A stretch of 64,000 nt of DNA from Cyrtodaria siliqua (GCA_037043455.1 JAWPHD010001288.1:186001-250000); one strand, 5' to 3'. Counted from the first letter of the stretch, positions 1 to 15,800 are shown. Notes: generated by a model not told the origin, from the letters alone. Numbers and translations: made by a program.

Positions 1-272
1 TTGGACTAATTGTGATAACCAGTTTTATATGCATCTATTTGGAAAGAAAAACATTTCTAGACCTTTTGAGGTTTTTTGCAAAGTTACATTGCTTTGAAAC
101 AATATTACTTTCCAGGTTTCGTCAATGGTTGTGGAATGTCTATGAAGAAAATCCATTGTAAAAAAATGAAAATAAATCCTCAGTTTTTTTCCGTTTAGAT
201 TATCGCTACTTATCAGTAAAAGGAAACACAAGCACACACATGCATATACATATGGATAACATACGTGTAGAG

Positions 273-278
273 TTTATT
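273..278 (-). promoter_or_regulatory. Poly(A) signal AATAAA of the Reeler-domain gene
   Basis: tttatt on the plus strand reads AATAAA on the minus strand, about 200 nt past the stop codon at 477. Its position suits a 3' end signal; there is no transcript evidence here. Confidence 0.5.
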
Positions 279-476
279 AAAATATATGTATAGCCCTAAC
301 ACATGGGTATGACATTGTATTGTGTAGCATAGTGTTCTGTAATTTACTAACAATAAGTTAATTTAATTTAGTTCATTTAATTTAGTTCATGTTTAGGTCT
401 ACTCGAACCATCATGTCGGTGCAGTGTTACAGTTAATATGTATAAACGTCGTCCTGCGCTGTAATAGGTCACGTGT

Positions 477-3400
477 TTATCCCATCAATTGCTTAAGAAT
501 CTGTGATGGATCAATTCCCGATTTTGATAGCATTCCCTCTGCCTGGCTCGCCATGGCCATCAAATCGTTAGGATTTTGACCACTCAATAATTGAGAGATG
601 TCTCCCATAGAGCTCATATCTCCCGACATTATTCCATTCATTAAATTACCTCCCGTCGGACTGTTCATTAAACCACCGATTTGGTCCATAAAGTTTTTTC
701 CTTCTGCACCACCTAGCATACCCTGTAAGGCATTCGTATCTACATTACCAAGCATACTGGAGATGTCTGGAGCACTGCCACCTTTTCCAGCCGCATTTCC
801 AAGCATTCCCTGTATAGCGGAAGTGTCAATGTTTCCCAGAATACTCGACAGGTCGTTACTTCCACCGCCAGGAGTCGCACCGTTCCCACCAAGCAAACTA
901 GCCAGAGGATTATTACCATTTCCTCCTGAAAAAAGACCCGACAGCTGACTGCTTAAGGCACCGCCCTGTCCACCTAACATACTGGACAATCCACCACCTC
1001 CACCCGAGTTTGATCCAAAGAGACTCCCTAAACTCGAACCAGATCCGAAATTACCACCTCCATTAAGTTGAGATTGTCCAACTAAGGAACTTGCAGATGA
1101 GGAGCCCGTGTTTTGATTTTCAAAGCCTCCACCGTTAGACACTGCAGAGTGGCCCGTTACAGTCGATTGTGGGATATGTGATGTCTGTTGATTTTGATTT
1201 ATATTTCCATTTTGCCCGATTAAACCTGCGTTGTTTTGTCCGAATCCTCCGTTGTTTTGAGCTTGATTGAAGTTTTGATTAGGAACACCGTTATTGTTAA
1301 AATTATGCGCTGGTTCATTATTGCTTTGTCCGATTAAACCTCCGTTGTTTTGTCCGAATCCTCCGTTGTTTTGAGCTTGATTCAAGTTTTGATTAGGCAC
1401 ACCGTTATTGTTAAAATTATTTGCTGGTTCATTGTTGCTTTGTCCGATTAAACCTCCATTGTTTTGTCCGAATCCTCCGTTGTTTTGAGCTTGATTCAAG
1501 TTTTGATTAGGCACACCGTTATTGTTAAAATTATTTGCTGGTTCATTATTGCTTTGTCCGAGTAAACCTCCGTTGTTTTGTCCGAATCCTCCGTTGTTTT
1601 GAGCTTGATTCAAGTTTTGATTAGGCACACCGTTTTTGTTAAAATTATGTGCTGGTTCATTATTGCTTTGTCCGAGTAAACCTCCGTTCGTTTGTCCGAA
1701 TCCTCCGTTGTTTTGAGCTTGGCCAAAGTTTTGATTAGGCACACCGTTACTGTTAAAATTATTTGCTGGTATATTATTGCTTTGTCCGAGTAAACCTCCG
1801 TTCGTTTGTCCGAACCCTCCGTTGTTTTGAGCTTGGCCAAAGTTTTGATTAGGCACACCGTTATTGTTAAAATTATTTGCTGGTATATTATTGCTTTGTC
1901 CGAGTAAACCTCCGTTCGTTTGTCCGAACCCTCCGTTGTTTTGCGCTTGACCGACGTTTTGATTAGGCACACCGTTATTGTTAAGATTATTTGCTGGCAC
2001 ATTATTATTTTGTCCAAAGTTAGAATTCGAATTACTTGGAACCGGTCCGAAGTTATTGTTGCTTGAAGTGGGCAAACTACTTTGACCAAAATTATTAGAC
2101 ACGCCTTGCTGATTATTTAGATGTTGGTTTTGTTGCATCAACAGTTGATTTTGTTTGACCAATTCTTGAAGAAGTAGATCTTGAGTTCCAACACTCTGTT
2201 GTCTTTGCATATTTTGACTCTGCTGGTTCGTATTCGTATTCTGTCCAAATAGACCTTGACTTTTTTGATTCTGTTGGAACAAATTTGTTTTCTGTCCAAA
2301 CTGTCCTTGATTAAACTGATTCGGTTGGAATGCATTTGTATTCTGCCTAAACTGATTTGTAGTTTGTCCGAACTGGTTTTGACTTGTCATGGGATTAAAC
2401 ATCCCAGGTCGATTTGTATTCTGTGCAAACTGACCATTGGGCATCATTTGTCCGTTCATCGGCATAGAATTACCGAAGTTAGATTGCATATTTCCAAAGT
2501 TGCTCATTGGATTTGGCACGTTACTCACTCCAAGGTGGTTTTGCAAAGCCGCGATCTGCATCTGTTGCTGTTGTAGCTGTTGCATTAGGTCCATCTGAGG
2601 CATCCCGCCTTGTTGGACTCCCATACCGTTGAAGCCCCCTCCCCCGCCAAACATATTGCCCATGCCTCCCCCATTGCCTCCGCCTCCTAACAGACTCCCT
2701 AACATGCCCAATCCCTGTTGCTGTGGTGGTGGTTTTGAGCCACCTCCTAAAAGACCAGCAAGGGGTGCTAAAGCCGCGAGACCACCTCCACCACCTCCTC
2801 CTAGACTACCTAACAAACTGCCTAAACCTCCACCACCACCGCTGCTCGCCCCACCGCCTCCTCCTCCTCCGCCAAGCAAACTGCTTAAGCCGGCCATCGG
2901 GTTTGATCTTACCGGGACAGCTGCAGGTCGGTTATCCACTACGGTTGATGGATCGACACCTAACATATCCGCCAATGAGGGTTCACCTATTGCTCGATTT
3001 ACCGTACCACCGCTAGGTAGACCACCTGAGGGTGGGGGTGCCGGCGCATTACGCCTACTACTACCACCACCTAGCAATGACGATAACATTCCTCCTCCAC
3101 CACCACCACTATTCCCACCTCCGCCACCACCTAACAAAGATCCGAGAAGTCCACCGCCGCCACCACCTGAACTGCCGCCACCTGAAAACATACTTCCCAC
3201 TTTACCAATTGTTCCAATTGTACTCAAAAGCCCGCCACCGCCACCGCCACCGCCACGACCTCCCATTAAACTTGACACGCCCCCGATACCTTTCATCATA
3301 CTCATCATTGAACCCATATTCAATTCGGCTGTTTGCGGAAGATCTAAGTAATTTGGGAAGCTACTCATAGCTGGATATAAAAGCTTTCTTTGTGGTTCAG

Positions 3401-3810
3401 CTTTCGGTAAACTCACTTCGATGTTTTCATGAACATTTGGAGGATGAAGAATCATCCCGGCTGGCAAAGTCACTGAATTGGAAACATCATTGTCCCTGGA
3501 GACTGTCCCAGTATTTCGAATACGTTGGACAGATCTCACTCCCTGGTGCAACAACACCTCTTCCGTAGACTCCAATGGCCCGTTTACAGTTTCCAAGGTT
3601 TCGGAAACTGCCTTTTCAAGTTCTTTTAATTCAGCATCGTTCATGCCGTCCGTTAGTAGATTTTCATTTACTGTCTGTCCATTGTTTTCCTTTCCTACAG
3701 TAAATACGTCAAGCGTGTTAGAATGACCAGGCTCAAGGTTTACACTTAACCTTATTTCTTCTGATTTTACATCAGTCCAGAATGTGCCATTGTCTTCCGA
3801 AAATGTTCCC
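477..3810 (-). CDS. Exon 4 of the Reeler-domain gene (3.3-kb terminal exon, repetitive tail)
   Basis: The acceptor is TTGTTTTCAG with AG at 3812-3811, and the frame opens at 3809. The first residues, GTFSEDNGTFWTDVKSEEI, close the Reeler domain. The internal ATG at 3644 is not the start, since the frame continues upstream to the acceptor. The rest is one uninterrupted low-complexity frame of more than 1000 residues. It has poly-Gly blocks at about 3320-2630, Gln/Met/Asn-rich sequence at about 2620-2010, a 114-bp repeat block at about 2000-1230, and a Gly/Ser/Leu C-terminal part. An intact long frame through such repetitive DNA argues for selection on the protein. The antisense Pro-rich frames over the Gly codons are shadows. 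Confidence 0.88.
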
Positions 3811-6800
3811 CTGAAAACAATTGCAATAATAGAATACTATTAAAATTAACTAAATACAGACCAAACAACCACCGTAATACTTGTACAATAACATTTTTAT
3901 ATTCATGCACGTATTTTTTGTTTGTTTTACACCAAATGACGTTCGTTATATGCACATCACTACTTTGAGGCTTCCTATAGAGACATATATACAACCGATC
4001 CCAACAACGGGGCTCACTCACTTTGTTGCCGCTACACTAGTCTAGTCCTCCTTAAATTATTAATAAATGAAAATCAATAAATCAAAGATTTTATTTTTTT
4101 TGCCAAAAATTAGCCGTTTCGTAAACAAGGTAATATAATTGAATGATTTTGTTAACAAGCAAAACCTTTTGCGGCTTATCAATTATAACAACACGAATTG
4201 CGGGATTTTGTTTTTCATTAAACATTCATGAACAACTCCCACTTACGTTACAACAACATTGGAGCTGATGTCGACAGGAGATCGCCATTGTAAAACCAAA
4301 CGGTCCCTTGCTACTGTTCCAGCCATGCCGACACTATCATCGTCACTATAACAACTCTGTAATATAAATAAAACACAATAGGTTAATTTGAATGTCTTAT
4401 ATACTCAGTTTCAAAAGAAACTGGCACTTTGAAAATTTTACTTTACATCCTAACCTCTTTATCAAGCGACAATCCCTTAATGATTCGACCTATTGAAAAA
4501 CAAACGACAACATGATATTGGCAATGGAATGATAAAATCTTTGATACCAAACATGGTATATTCATTCTGGAATTTGTCAATTTAATTCTAAAAAAACTTA
4601 AATACAAATAAATCTAAACAAAACTCAGTGTCCACTTTCGTTTGCAACTGAATCGTTATCTTGGATAAGCGTGTTATTATATACAGAAGAAAGTGCAAGA
4701 GGGCAAACAGAGCATGACATAAACCCGTTCAATGACATAGACCCAATAAGTATATGTTATTAGATTTGTATTGGGATGTATGCACGAGTTATTTTACGTA
4801 TCACTAGTGCGCATACTTTAACTATCAGTCATCGGAAGTTAGAGTATGGCAGACAGATTTAATATGGTCATGAGAGTTTGGTTTCATCTCGTTGGTTGAT
4901 TTAAACAAGTTGATGGGCTACACCCATCTCGATGTTTAAATCAACCAACTCGGCGAGACCATATTTCAACCAAGGACGGATGTATCGCTACTTCTGACAC
5001 TGGATTCTTTCGGCACCGTTAATGTTCTTTGGAAAAACTTCGTGCAACACAGCCAGTGTAAATAAAAACGTATCGTCGTCGGCGGTGACCTATATAGTCA
5101 ATATCGACTTCGCCATTAGTATGGTTTTTCAATTGGCGGGGTCTGTTTCCATTGCCGGGGTGTGTGCTTCACGTAGCCTCTGTATAGTTAATCTCATCTT
5201 CGCCATTTCGAGAAGTGAACAAGTCCAACTTAGGTAGTTTGTAGAAGTTTACTTCTCCATAGAAGATTAGTTGTTGAAGTTGTAGATTTGGCCAAACATA
5301 GAAACATTGCCGGGGTCACCTGAATCACAGACCCCGGCAATGGAAATGTCATACTCCGAAATAGCGAAGGTGGGATTTTCTATATAGGTCACCTGAAACA
5401 CAGACCCCGCCAATGGAAAAAAACTACTCCGAAAAGGCCAAGGTGAGATTATCTATATAGGTCACCTGAAGCACAGACCCCACCAATGGAAAACCATACT
5501 CCGAAATGGCGAAGGTGGGATTATCTATATAGGCCACCTTAAACACAAACCCCGGCAATGGAAAAACCATACTCCGAAATGGCGAAGGTGGGATTATCTA
5601 TATAGGCCACCTTAAACACAGACACCGCCAATGGAAAAACCATACTCTAAATGGCGAAGGTGAGATTATCTATATAGGTCACGTTAAACACAGACCCGGC
5701 AATGGAAAAAAACTACTCCAAAATGGCGAAGGTGTGATTATCTATACAGGTCACCTTAAACACAGACCCCGCCAATGGAAACAACTACTTCGAAATGGCT
5801 ACGGTGAGATTATCTATATACGTCACCCGGGTTATGCCTACCTGTAAGTTTATATCGGTTGAGGGCAGAAACTGACCACGTGTAACGTTTCCTTTACCCT
5901 CTTTAACAGCATCCACCACTTGAAGCATAAAACCACGGAATGTGTGTCCCCCAGTCGACTGTACTGACACTGTAGCGGAATAAATAAATCAATTAGAATT
6001 AAACCACGGAGAATATATGTTCCCCATTTGTCTGTAATGACAAACTAATGGAATAAACAGTTAGTAATTAGTACAAAAACCAATGAATATATTTCCCGTA
6101 GTTGTCTGTATTGACACACTAGAGGAATAAACAATCAGAAATTAGTATAAAACCACAGAATGTCGTCCCAAGTTGTCCCTATTGACACTGAAATGGGAAT
6201 AGATAACCAGTTATCATGGTTATTAGTATAAATTACAAACAAAACAAAAGTGTGAGCTCCAGATGTTTATATTGACACTGGAATCAAATGTAAATTGTGT
6301 CCATTTGTAAATAATAGTCGTTGTTTTTTCTCGGAATTATGATGGAAACAGTCTTCTTATAATACACTATCTAATTGTTTATGTTTATAATATACTATCT
6401 AATTGTTTAAGTTTATAATACACTATCTAATTGTTTACATGTTTATAATACACTATCTAATTGTTTACATGTTTATAATACACTATCTAATTGTTTACAT
6501 GTTTATAATACATTATCTAATTGTTTACATGTTTTAAAAGGTTTCTCTATCAGGACTACCGTTACAATAAAACTATTTTCAAAATGTTTTTATCGCAGCC
6601 CCTATCTACGTTTAAAATATAAAAGTAACTTAATGTATCGTGTTCGGCCGTTTCCTAAGGTCCACTCTCATACTCTTTTTTAAGAACTCTTCGGCGACAA
6701 TGCCTATCACTATCACAATTCTGTGGTTGATTTACAAACTTCGTTAAATCGACCACGTTCGTGCAACCTTTATTTAACTTTGCAGAACCTTAATAAAAAA

Positions 6801-9800
6801 GAGACAATGACCATATCATTTTCCACTGCATGTTGTGTGTTAGTTGGCTAGTATATTTTTTTCTTTGATTGTGCGTTGAACCGAACGCTTGTGAACACTA
6901 TGATGACGTCTACCCAAATCCTTAAAAGGACATGGCGTTTATTTTTTGTCTTCGATTTTGTATTGTCTTGCATTTAATGGTTTATTCTATTGTTGCTTTG
7001 GTTTCTACAGAGTCAGTGAGTACTTGTATTTGGACTCCGTGGCGCCACTGAGTTTCGTCGGTGTGTTCTTGGGCAAGACACTTTCCCTTAGCCTCGTCCG
7101 TCCGATGCGGACGTAAACCGGGCGGTCCCTTTTATCGGTATATCCTCCGAGCACGTTAAAGAACCATAGGAATCTATTCAATAATAAGAGTAGGGCAGGT
7201 TTCCTATGTATCCTTCCCCTCTCTCTGGGGCGGCTCTAAATAACCTATACTGTGTTGATGAGCCGTTAAACAACATTCAATTTGAAATAAAATTTGGATT
7301 TCTGTTTGTTTTTTATTCATATATACATGCTCTTCTTTTTTTGTACTTATATTGCATATTTATGCTGCCTAGTTTGTTAAAGGATATAAGGATATAACCT
7401 AACGATGATTTCTTTATTTATTTCTTTATTTATACTGTTATAGGGATGCACATATGGTAAACGTGAGTGGTGGTGCACCATACCATTTTTGGCCTTTTTA
7501 AGTGCGTGCTGTTGGTTGTGTTATGTAATTGCTACATTTTCTGATCGACTTTTATACCTACTTTGGCATATTAAGATGGATTATATGTTTGAAGACAGCA
7601 GTACGAAAACTGATGATGAGGACAATACCTGCTATGTTTGCGACTGACGAGGCCATACTGACTTCATTTAACTTGAGGGAAGATAATACCTCCTGTGTTT
7701 GCGACTGATGACGCCATACGGACTTCATTTAACTTAAGGGAAGATAATATCTGCTGTGTTTGCGACTGATGAGGCCATACTGACTTCATTGAAGATAATA
7801 CCTGCTGTGTTTGCGACTGATGAGGTCGTACTGACTTCATTGAAGATAAAACCTGCTATGTTTGCGACTGATGAGGCCGTACTGACGTCATTTAACTTAA
7901 GGGAAGATAATACCTGCTATGTTTGCGACTGATGAGGCCGTACTGACTTCATTGAAGATAATACCTGCTATGTTTGCGATCGATGAGGCCGTACTGACTT
8001 CATTGAAGATAATACCTGCTATGTTTGCGACTGATGAGGCCGTACTGACGTCATTTAACTTAAGGGAAGATAATACCTGCTATGTTTGCGACTGATGAGG
8101 CCGTACTGACTTCATTAAAGATACTACCTGCTATGTTTGCGACTGATGAGGTCGTACTGACGTCATTTAACTTAAGGGAAGATAATATTTGCTATGTTTG
8201 GGACTGCTGAGGCCGTATTGACTTCATTGAAGATAATACCTGCTGTGTTTGCGACTGATGAGGCCGTACTGACTTCATTGAAGATAATACCTGCTATGTT
8301 TGCGACTGATGAGGCCGTACTGACGTCATTTAACTTAAGGGAAGATAATACCTGCTATGTTTGCGACTGATGAGGCCGTACTGACGTCATTTAACTTAAG
8401 GGAAGATAATACCTGCTATGTTTGCGACTGATGAGGCCATATTGACTTCATTGAAGATAATACTTTCTGTGTTTGCGACTGATGAGGCCGTATTGACTTC
8501 ATTGAAGATAATACCTACTATGTTTGCGACTGATGAGGCCGTACTGACGTCATTTAACTTAAGGAAAGATAATACCTGTTATGTTTCCGATTGATGAGGC
8601 CGTACTGACTTCATCGAAGATAATACCTGCTATGTTTGCGACTGATGAGGCCGTACTGACTTCATTTAACTTAAGGGAAGATAATACCTGCTGTGTTTGC
8701 GACTGATGAGGCCGTACTGACTTCATTTAACTTAAGGGAAGATAATACCTGCTATGTTTGCGACTGATGAGGCCGTACTGACTTCATTGAAGATAATACC
8801 TGCTATGTTTGCGACTGATGAGGCCGTACTGACTTCATTTAACTTAAGGGAAGATAATACCTGCTGTGTTTGCGACTAATGAGGCCGTACTGACTCCATT
8901 TAACTTAAGGGAAGATAATACCTGCTGTGTTTGCGACTGATGAGGCCGTACTGACTTCATTTAACTTAAGGGAAGATAATACCTACTATGTTTGCGACTG
9001 ATGAGGCCATACTGACTTCATTTAACTTAAGGGAAGATAATACCTGCTGTGTTTGCGACTGATGAGGCCGTACTGACTTCATTTAACTTGAGGGAAGATA
9101 ATACCTGCTATGTTTGCGACTGATGAGGGTATATTGACTTCATTTAACTTAAGGGAAGATAATACCTGCTGTGTTTGCGACTGATGAGGCCGTACTGACT
9201 TCATTTAACTTGAAGGAAGATAATACCTGCTATGTTTGCGACCGATGAGGCCGTACTGACTTCATTGAAGATAATACCTGCTATATTTGCGACTGATGAG
9301 GCCATACTGACTTCATTGAAGATAATACCTGCTATGTTTGCGACTGATGAGGCCGTACTAACGTCATTTAACTTAAGGGAAGATAATACCTACTATGTTT
9401 GCGACTGATGAGGCCGTACTGACTTCATTAAAGATACTACCTGCTATATTTGCGACTGATGAGGCCCTACTGACTTCATTAAAGATAATACCTGCTATAT
9501 TTGCGACTGATGAGGCCATACTGACTTCATTGAAGATAATACCTGCTATATTTGCGACTGATGAGGCCATAGTGACTTCATTTAACTTAAGGGAATATAA
9601 TACCTGCTGTGTTTGCGACTGATGAGGCCGTACTGACTTCATTTAACTTGAGGGAAGATAATACCTGCTATGTTTGCGACTGATAAGGCCGTACTGACTT
9701 CATTTAACTTAAGGGAAGATAATACCTGCTGTGTTTGTGACTGATGAGGCCGTACCGACTTTAACTTGAGGGAAGATAATACCTGCTATGTTTGCGACTG

Positions 9801-12800
9801 ATGAGGCCGTACTGACTTCATTGAAGATAATACCTGCTATATTTGCGACTGATGAGGCCCTACTGACTTCATTAAAGATAATACCTGCTATATTTGCGAC
9901 TGATGAGGCAATACTGACTTCATTGAAGATAATACTTGCTATATTTGCGACTGATGAGGCCATACTGACTTCATTTAACTTAAGGCAAGATAATACCTGC
10001 TGTGTTTGCGACTGATGAGGCCGTACTGACTTCATTTAAATTGAGGGAAGATAATACCTGCTATGTTTGCGACTGATGAGGCCGTACTGACTTCATTTAA
10101 CTTAAGGGAAGATAATACCTGCTGTGTTTGCGACTGATGAGGCCGTACTGACTCCATTTAACTTAAGGGAAGATAATACCTGCTGTGTTTGCGACTGATG
10201 AGGCCGTACTGACTTCATTTAACTTAAGGGAAGATAATACCTGCTAAGTTTGCGACTGATGAGGCCATACTGACTTCATTTAACTTAAGGGAAGATAATA
10301 CCTGCTGTGTTTGCGACTGATGAGGCCGTACTGACTTCATTTAACTTGAGGGAAGATAATACCTGCTATGTTTGCGACTGATGAGGCCGTACTGACTTCA
10401 TTGAAGATAATACCTGCTATATTTGCGACTGATGAGGCCATACTGACTTCATTGAAGACACTACCTGCTATATTTGCGACTGATGAGGCCATACTGGCTT
10501 CATTTAACTTAAGGGAAGATAATACCTGCTATGTTTGCGACTGATGAGGCCATACTGACTTCATTTAACATAAGGGAAAATAATACCTGCTGTGTTTGCG
10601 ACTGATGAGGCCATGCTGACTTCATTTAACTTAAGGGAAAATAATACCTGCTGTGTTTGCAACTGATGAGGCCATAATGACTTCATTTAACTTAAGGGAA
10701 ATAATACCTGCTGTGTTTGCGACTGATGAGGCCGTACTGACTTCATTTAACTTGAGGGAAGATAATACCTGCTATGTTTGCGACTGATGAGGGTATATTG
10801 ACTTCATTTAACTGAAGGGAAGATAATACCTGCTGTGTTTGCGACTGATGAGGCCATACTGACTTCATTTAACTTAAGGGAAGATAATACCTGCTATGTT
10901 TGCGACTGATGAGGCCGTACTGACTTCATTTAACTTGAGGGAAGATAATACCTGCTATGTTTGCGACTGATGAGGCCGTACTGACTTCACTAAAGATAAT
11001 ACCTGCTATATTTGCGACTGATGAGGCCCTACTGACTTCATTAAAGATAATACCTGCTATATTTGCGACTGATGAGGCCATACTGACTTCATTGAAGATA
11101 ATACCTGCTATATTTGCGACTGATGAGGCCATACTGACTTCATTTAACTTAAGGGAATATAATACCTGCTGTGTTTGCGACTGATGAGGCCGTACTGACT
11201 TCATTTAACTTGAGGGAAGATAATACCTGCTATGTTTGCGACTGATGAGGCCGTACTGACTTCATTTAACTTAAGGGAAGATAATATCTGCTGTGTTTGC
11301 GACTGATGAGGCCGTACTGACTCCATTTAACTTAAGGGAAGATAATACCTGCTGTGTTTGCGACTGATGAGGCCGTACTGACTTCAGTTAACTTAAGGGA
11401 AGATAATACCTGCTATGTTTGCGACTGATGAGGCCATACTGACTTCATTTAACTTAAGGGAAGATAATACCTGCTGTGTTTGCGACTGATGAGGCCGTAC
11501 TGACTTCATTTAACTTGAGGGAAGATAATACCTGCTATGTTTGCGACTGATGAGGCCATACTGACTTCATTGAAGATAATACCTGCTATATTTGCGACTG
11601 ATGAGGCCATACTGACTTCATTGAAGACAATACCTGCTATATTTGCGACTGATGAGGCTATACTGACTTCATTTAACTTAAGGGAAGATAATACCTGCTA
11701 TGTTTGCGACTGGTGAGGCCATACTGACTTCATTTAACTTAAGGGAAAATAATACCTGCTGTGTTTGCGACTGATGAGGCCATGCTGACTTTATTTAACT
11801 TAAGGGAAGATAATACCTGCTGTGTTTGCGACTGATGAGACCGTACTGACTTTATTTAACTTGAGGGAAGATAATACCTGCTATGTTTGCGACTGATGAG
11901 GCCGTACTGACTTCATTTAACTTAAGGGAAGATAATACCTGCTATGTTTGAGACTGATGAGGCCGTACTGACTTCATTTAACTTGAGGGAAGATAATACC
12001 TGCTATGTTTGCGACTGATGAGGCCGTACTTACTTCACTAAAGATAATACCTGCTATATTTGCGACTGATGAGGCCATACTGACTTCACTGAAGATAATA
12101 CCTGCTATATTTGCGACTGTTGAGGCCATACTGACTTCATTTTACTTAAGGGAAGATAATACCTGCTGTGTTTGCGACTGAGGAGGCCGTACAGATTTCA
12201 TTTAACTTAAGGGAAGATAATACTTGCTATGTTTGCGACTGATGAGGACGTACTGACTTCATTTAACTGAAGGGAAGATAATACCTGCTGTGTTTGCGAC
12301 TGATGAGGCCATACTGACTTCATTTAACTTAAGGGAAGATAATACCTGCTGTGTTTGCGACTGATGAGGCCGTACTGACTTCATTTAACTTGAGGGAAGA
12401 TAATACCTGCTATGTTTGCGACTGATGAGGGTATATTGACTTCATTTAACTTAAGGGAAGATAATGCCTGCTGTGGTTGCGTCTGATGAGGCCGTACTGA
12501 CTTCATTTAACGTGAGGGAAGATAATACCTGCTATGTTTTCGACTGATGAGGCCGTAATGACTTCATTGAAGATAATACCTGCTATACTTGCGACTGATG
12601 AGGCCATACTGACTTCATTGAAGATAATACCTGCTATGTTTGCGACTGATAAGGCCATACTGACGTCATTTAATTTAAGAGAAGATAATACCTGCTATGT
12701 TTGCGACTGATGAGACCGTACTGACGTCATTTAACTTAAGGGAAGATAATACCTGCTATGTTTGCGACTGATGAGGCCGTACTGACTTCATTTAACTTGA

Positions 12801-15800
12801 GGGAAGATAATACCTGCTATGTTTGCGACTGATGAGGCCATACTGACTTCATTTAACTTAAGGGAAAATAATACCTGCTGTGTTTTCGACTGATGAGTGC
12901 ATACTGACTTCATTTAACTTGAGGGAAGATAATACCTGCTACATTTGCGACTGATGAGGCCATACTGACTTCATTTAACTTAAGGAAAGATAAAACCTGC
13001 TGTGTTTGCGACTGAAGAGGCCGTACTGACTTCATTTAAATTAAGGGAAGATAATACCTGCTGTGTTTGCGACTGATGAGGCCGTACTGACTTCATTTAA
13101 CTTGAGGGAAGATAATACCTGCTATGTTTGCGACTGATGAGGCCGTACTGACTTCATTGAAGATAATACCTGCTATGTTTGCGACTGATGAGGCCGTACT
13201 GACTTCATTTAACTTGAGGGAAGATAATACCTGCCGTATTTGCGACTGATGAGGCCATACTGACTTCATTTAACTGAAGGGAAAATAATTCCTGCTGTGT
13301 TTGCGACTGATGAGGGCATACTGACTTCATTTAACTTGAGGGAAAATAATACCTGCTGTGTTTGCGACTCATGAGGGCATACTGACTTCATTTAACTTGA
13401 GGGAAAATAATACCTGCTATGTTTGCGACTGATGAGGCCGTACTGACTTCATTTAACTTGACGGAAGATAATACCTGCTGTGTTTGCGACTGATGAGGGC
13501 ATACTGACTTCATTTAACTTGAGGGAAAATAATACCTGCTGTGTTTGCGACTGATGAGGGCATACTGACTTCATTTAACTTGAGGGAAAATAATACCTGC
13601 TGTGTTTGCGACTGATGAGGGCATACTGATTCATTTAACTTGAGGGAAGATAATACCTGCTGTGTTTTCGACTGATGAGGGTATACTGACTCCATTTAAC
13701 TAGAGGGAAGATAATATCTGCTATGTTTGCGACTGATGAGGCCGTACTGACTTCATTTAACTTGAGGGAAGATAATACCTACTGTGTTTGCGACTGTTGA
13801 GGGTATACTGACTCCATTTGACTTGAGGGAAGATAATATCTGCTATTTTGCGACTGATGAGGCCGTACTGACTTCATTTAACTTGAAGGAAGATAATATA
13901 TGTTATTTTTGCGACTGATGAGGCCGTACTGACTTCATTTAACTTAAGGGAAGATAATACCTGCTATGTTTGCGACTGATGAGGCCGTACTGACTTCATT
14001 GAAGATAATACCTGCTATGTTTGCAACTGATGAGGCCGTACTGACTTCATTTAACTTAAGGGAAGATAATACCTGCTGTATTTGCGACTAATGAGGCCGT
14101 ACTGACTTCATTTAACTTATGGGAAGATAATACATGCTGTGTTTGCGACTGATGAGGCCGTACTGACTTCATTTAACTTAAGGGAAGATAATACCTGCTA
14201 TGTTTGCGACTGATGAGGCCATACTGACTTCATTTAACTTAAGGGAAGATAATACCTGCTGTGTTTGCGACTGATGAGGCCGTACTGACTTCATTTAACT
14301 TGAGGGAAGATAATACCTGCTATGTTTGCGACTGATGAGGGTATATTGACTTCATTTAAATTAAGGGAAGATAATACCTGCTGTGTTTGCGACCGATGAG
14401 GCCGTACTGACTTCATTTAACTTAAGGGAAGATAATACCTGCTATGTTTGCGACTGATGAGGGTATATTGGCTTCATTTAACTTAAGGGAAGATAATACC
14501 TGCTGTGTTTGCGACTGATGAGGCCGTACTGTCTTTAACTTGAGGGAAGATAATACCTGCTATGTTTGCGACTGATGAGGCCGTACTGACTTCATTGAAG
14601 ATAATACCTGCTATATTTGCGACCTATGAGGCCCTACTGACTTCATTAAAGATAATACCTGCTATATTTGCGACTGATGAGGCCGTACTGACTTCATTTA
14701 ACTTGAAGGAAGATAATACCTGCTGTATTAGCGACTGATGAGGCCGTACTGACTTCATTTAACTTAAGGGAAGATAATACCTGCTGTGTTTGCGACTGAT
14801 GAGGCCGTACTGACTTCATTTAACTTAAGGGAAGATAATACCTGCTATATTTGCGACTGATGAGGCCGTACTGACTTCATTGACGATAATACCTGCTGTG
14901 TTTGCGACTGATGAGGCCGTACTGACTTCATTTAACTTGAGGGAAGATAATACCTGCTATGTTTGCGACTGATGAGGCCGTACTGACTTCATTGAAGATA
15001 ATACCTGCTATGTTTGCGACTGATGAGGCCGTACCGACTTCATTTAACTTGAGGGAAGATAATACCTGCTGTATTTGCGACTGATGAGGCCATACTGACT
15101 TCATTTAACTTAAGGGAAAATAATACCTGCTGTGTTTGCGACTGATGAGGGCATACTGACTTCATTTAACTTGAGGGAAAATAATACCTTCTGTGTTTGC
15201 GACTCATGAGGGCATACTGACTTCATTTAACTTGAGGGAAAATAATACCTGCTATGTTTGCGACTGATGAGGCCGTACTGACTTCATTTAACTTGAGGGA
15301 AGATAATATCTGCTGTGTTTGCGACTGATGAGGCCGTACTGACTTCATTTAACTTGAGGGAAGATAATACCTGCTGTGTTTGCGACTGATGAGGCCGTAC
15401 TGACTTCATTTAACTTGAGGGAAGATAATACCTGCTGTGTTTGCGACTGATGAGGCCGTACTGACTTCATTTAACTTGAGGGAAGATAATACCTGCTGTG
15501 TTTGCGACTGATGAGGCCGTACTGACTCCATTTAACTTGAGGGAAGATAATATCTGCTATGTTTGCGACTGATGAGGGCATACTGATTCATTTAACTTGA
15601 GGGAAGATAATACCTACTGTGTTTGCGACTGATGAGGGTATACTGACTCCATTTAACTTGAGGGAAGATAATATCTGCTATTTTGCGACTGATGAGGCCG
15701 TACTGACTTCATTTAACTTGAAGGAAGATAATATCTGCTATGTTTGCGACTGATGAGGCCGTACTGACTTCATTTAACTTAAGGGAAGATAATACCTGCT

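Noticed and set aside
2629..3351. Plus-strand Pro-rich frame of 240 residues
   Set aside because: It is the antisense of the poly-Gly codons of the Reeler gene exon. It has no splice or domain support.
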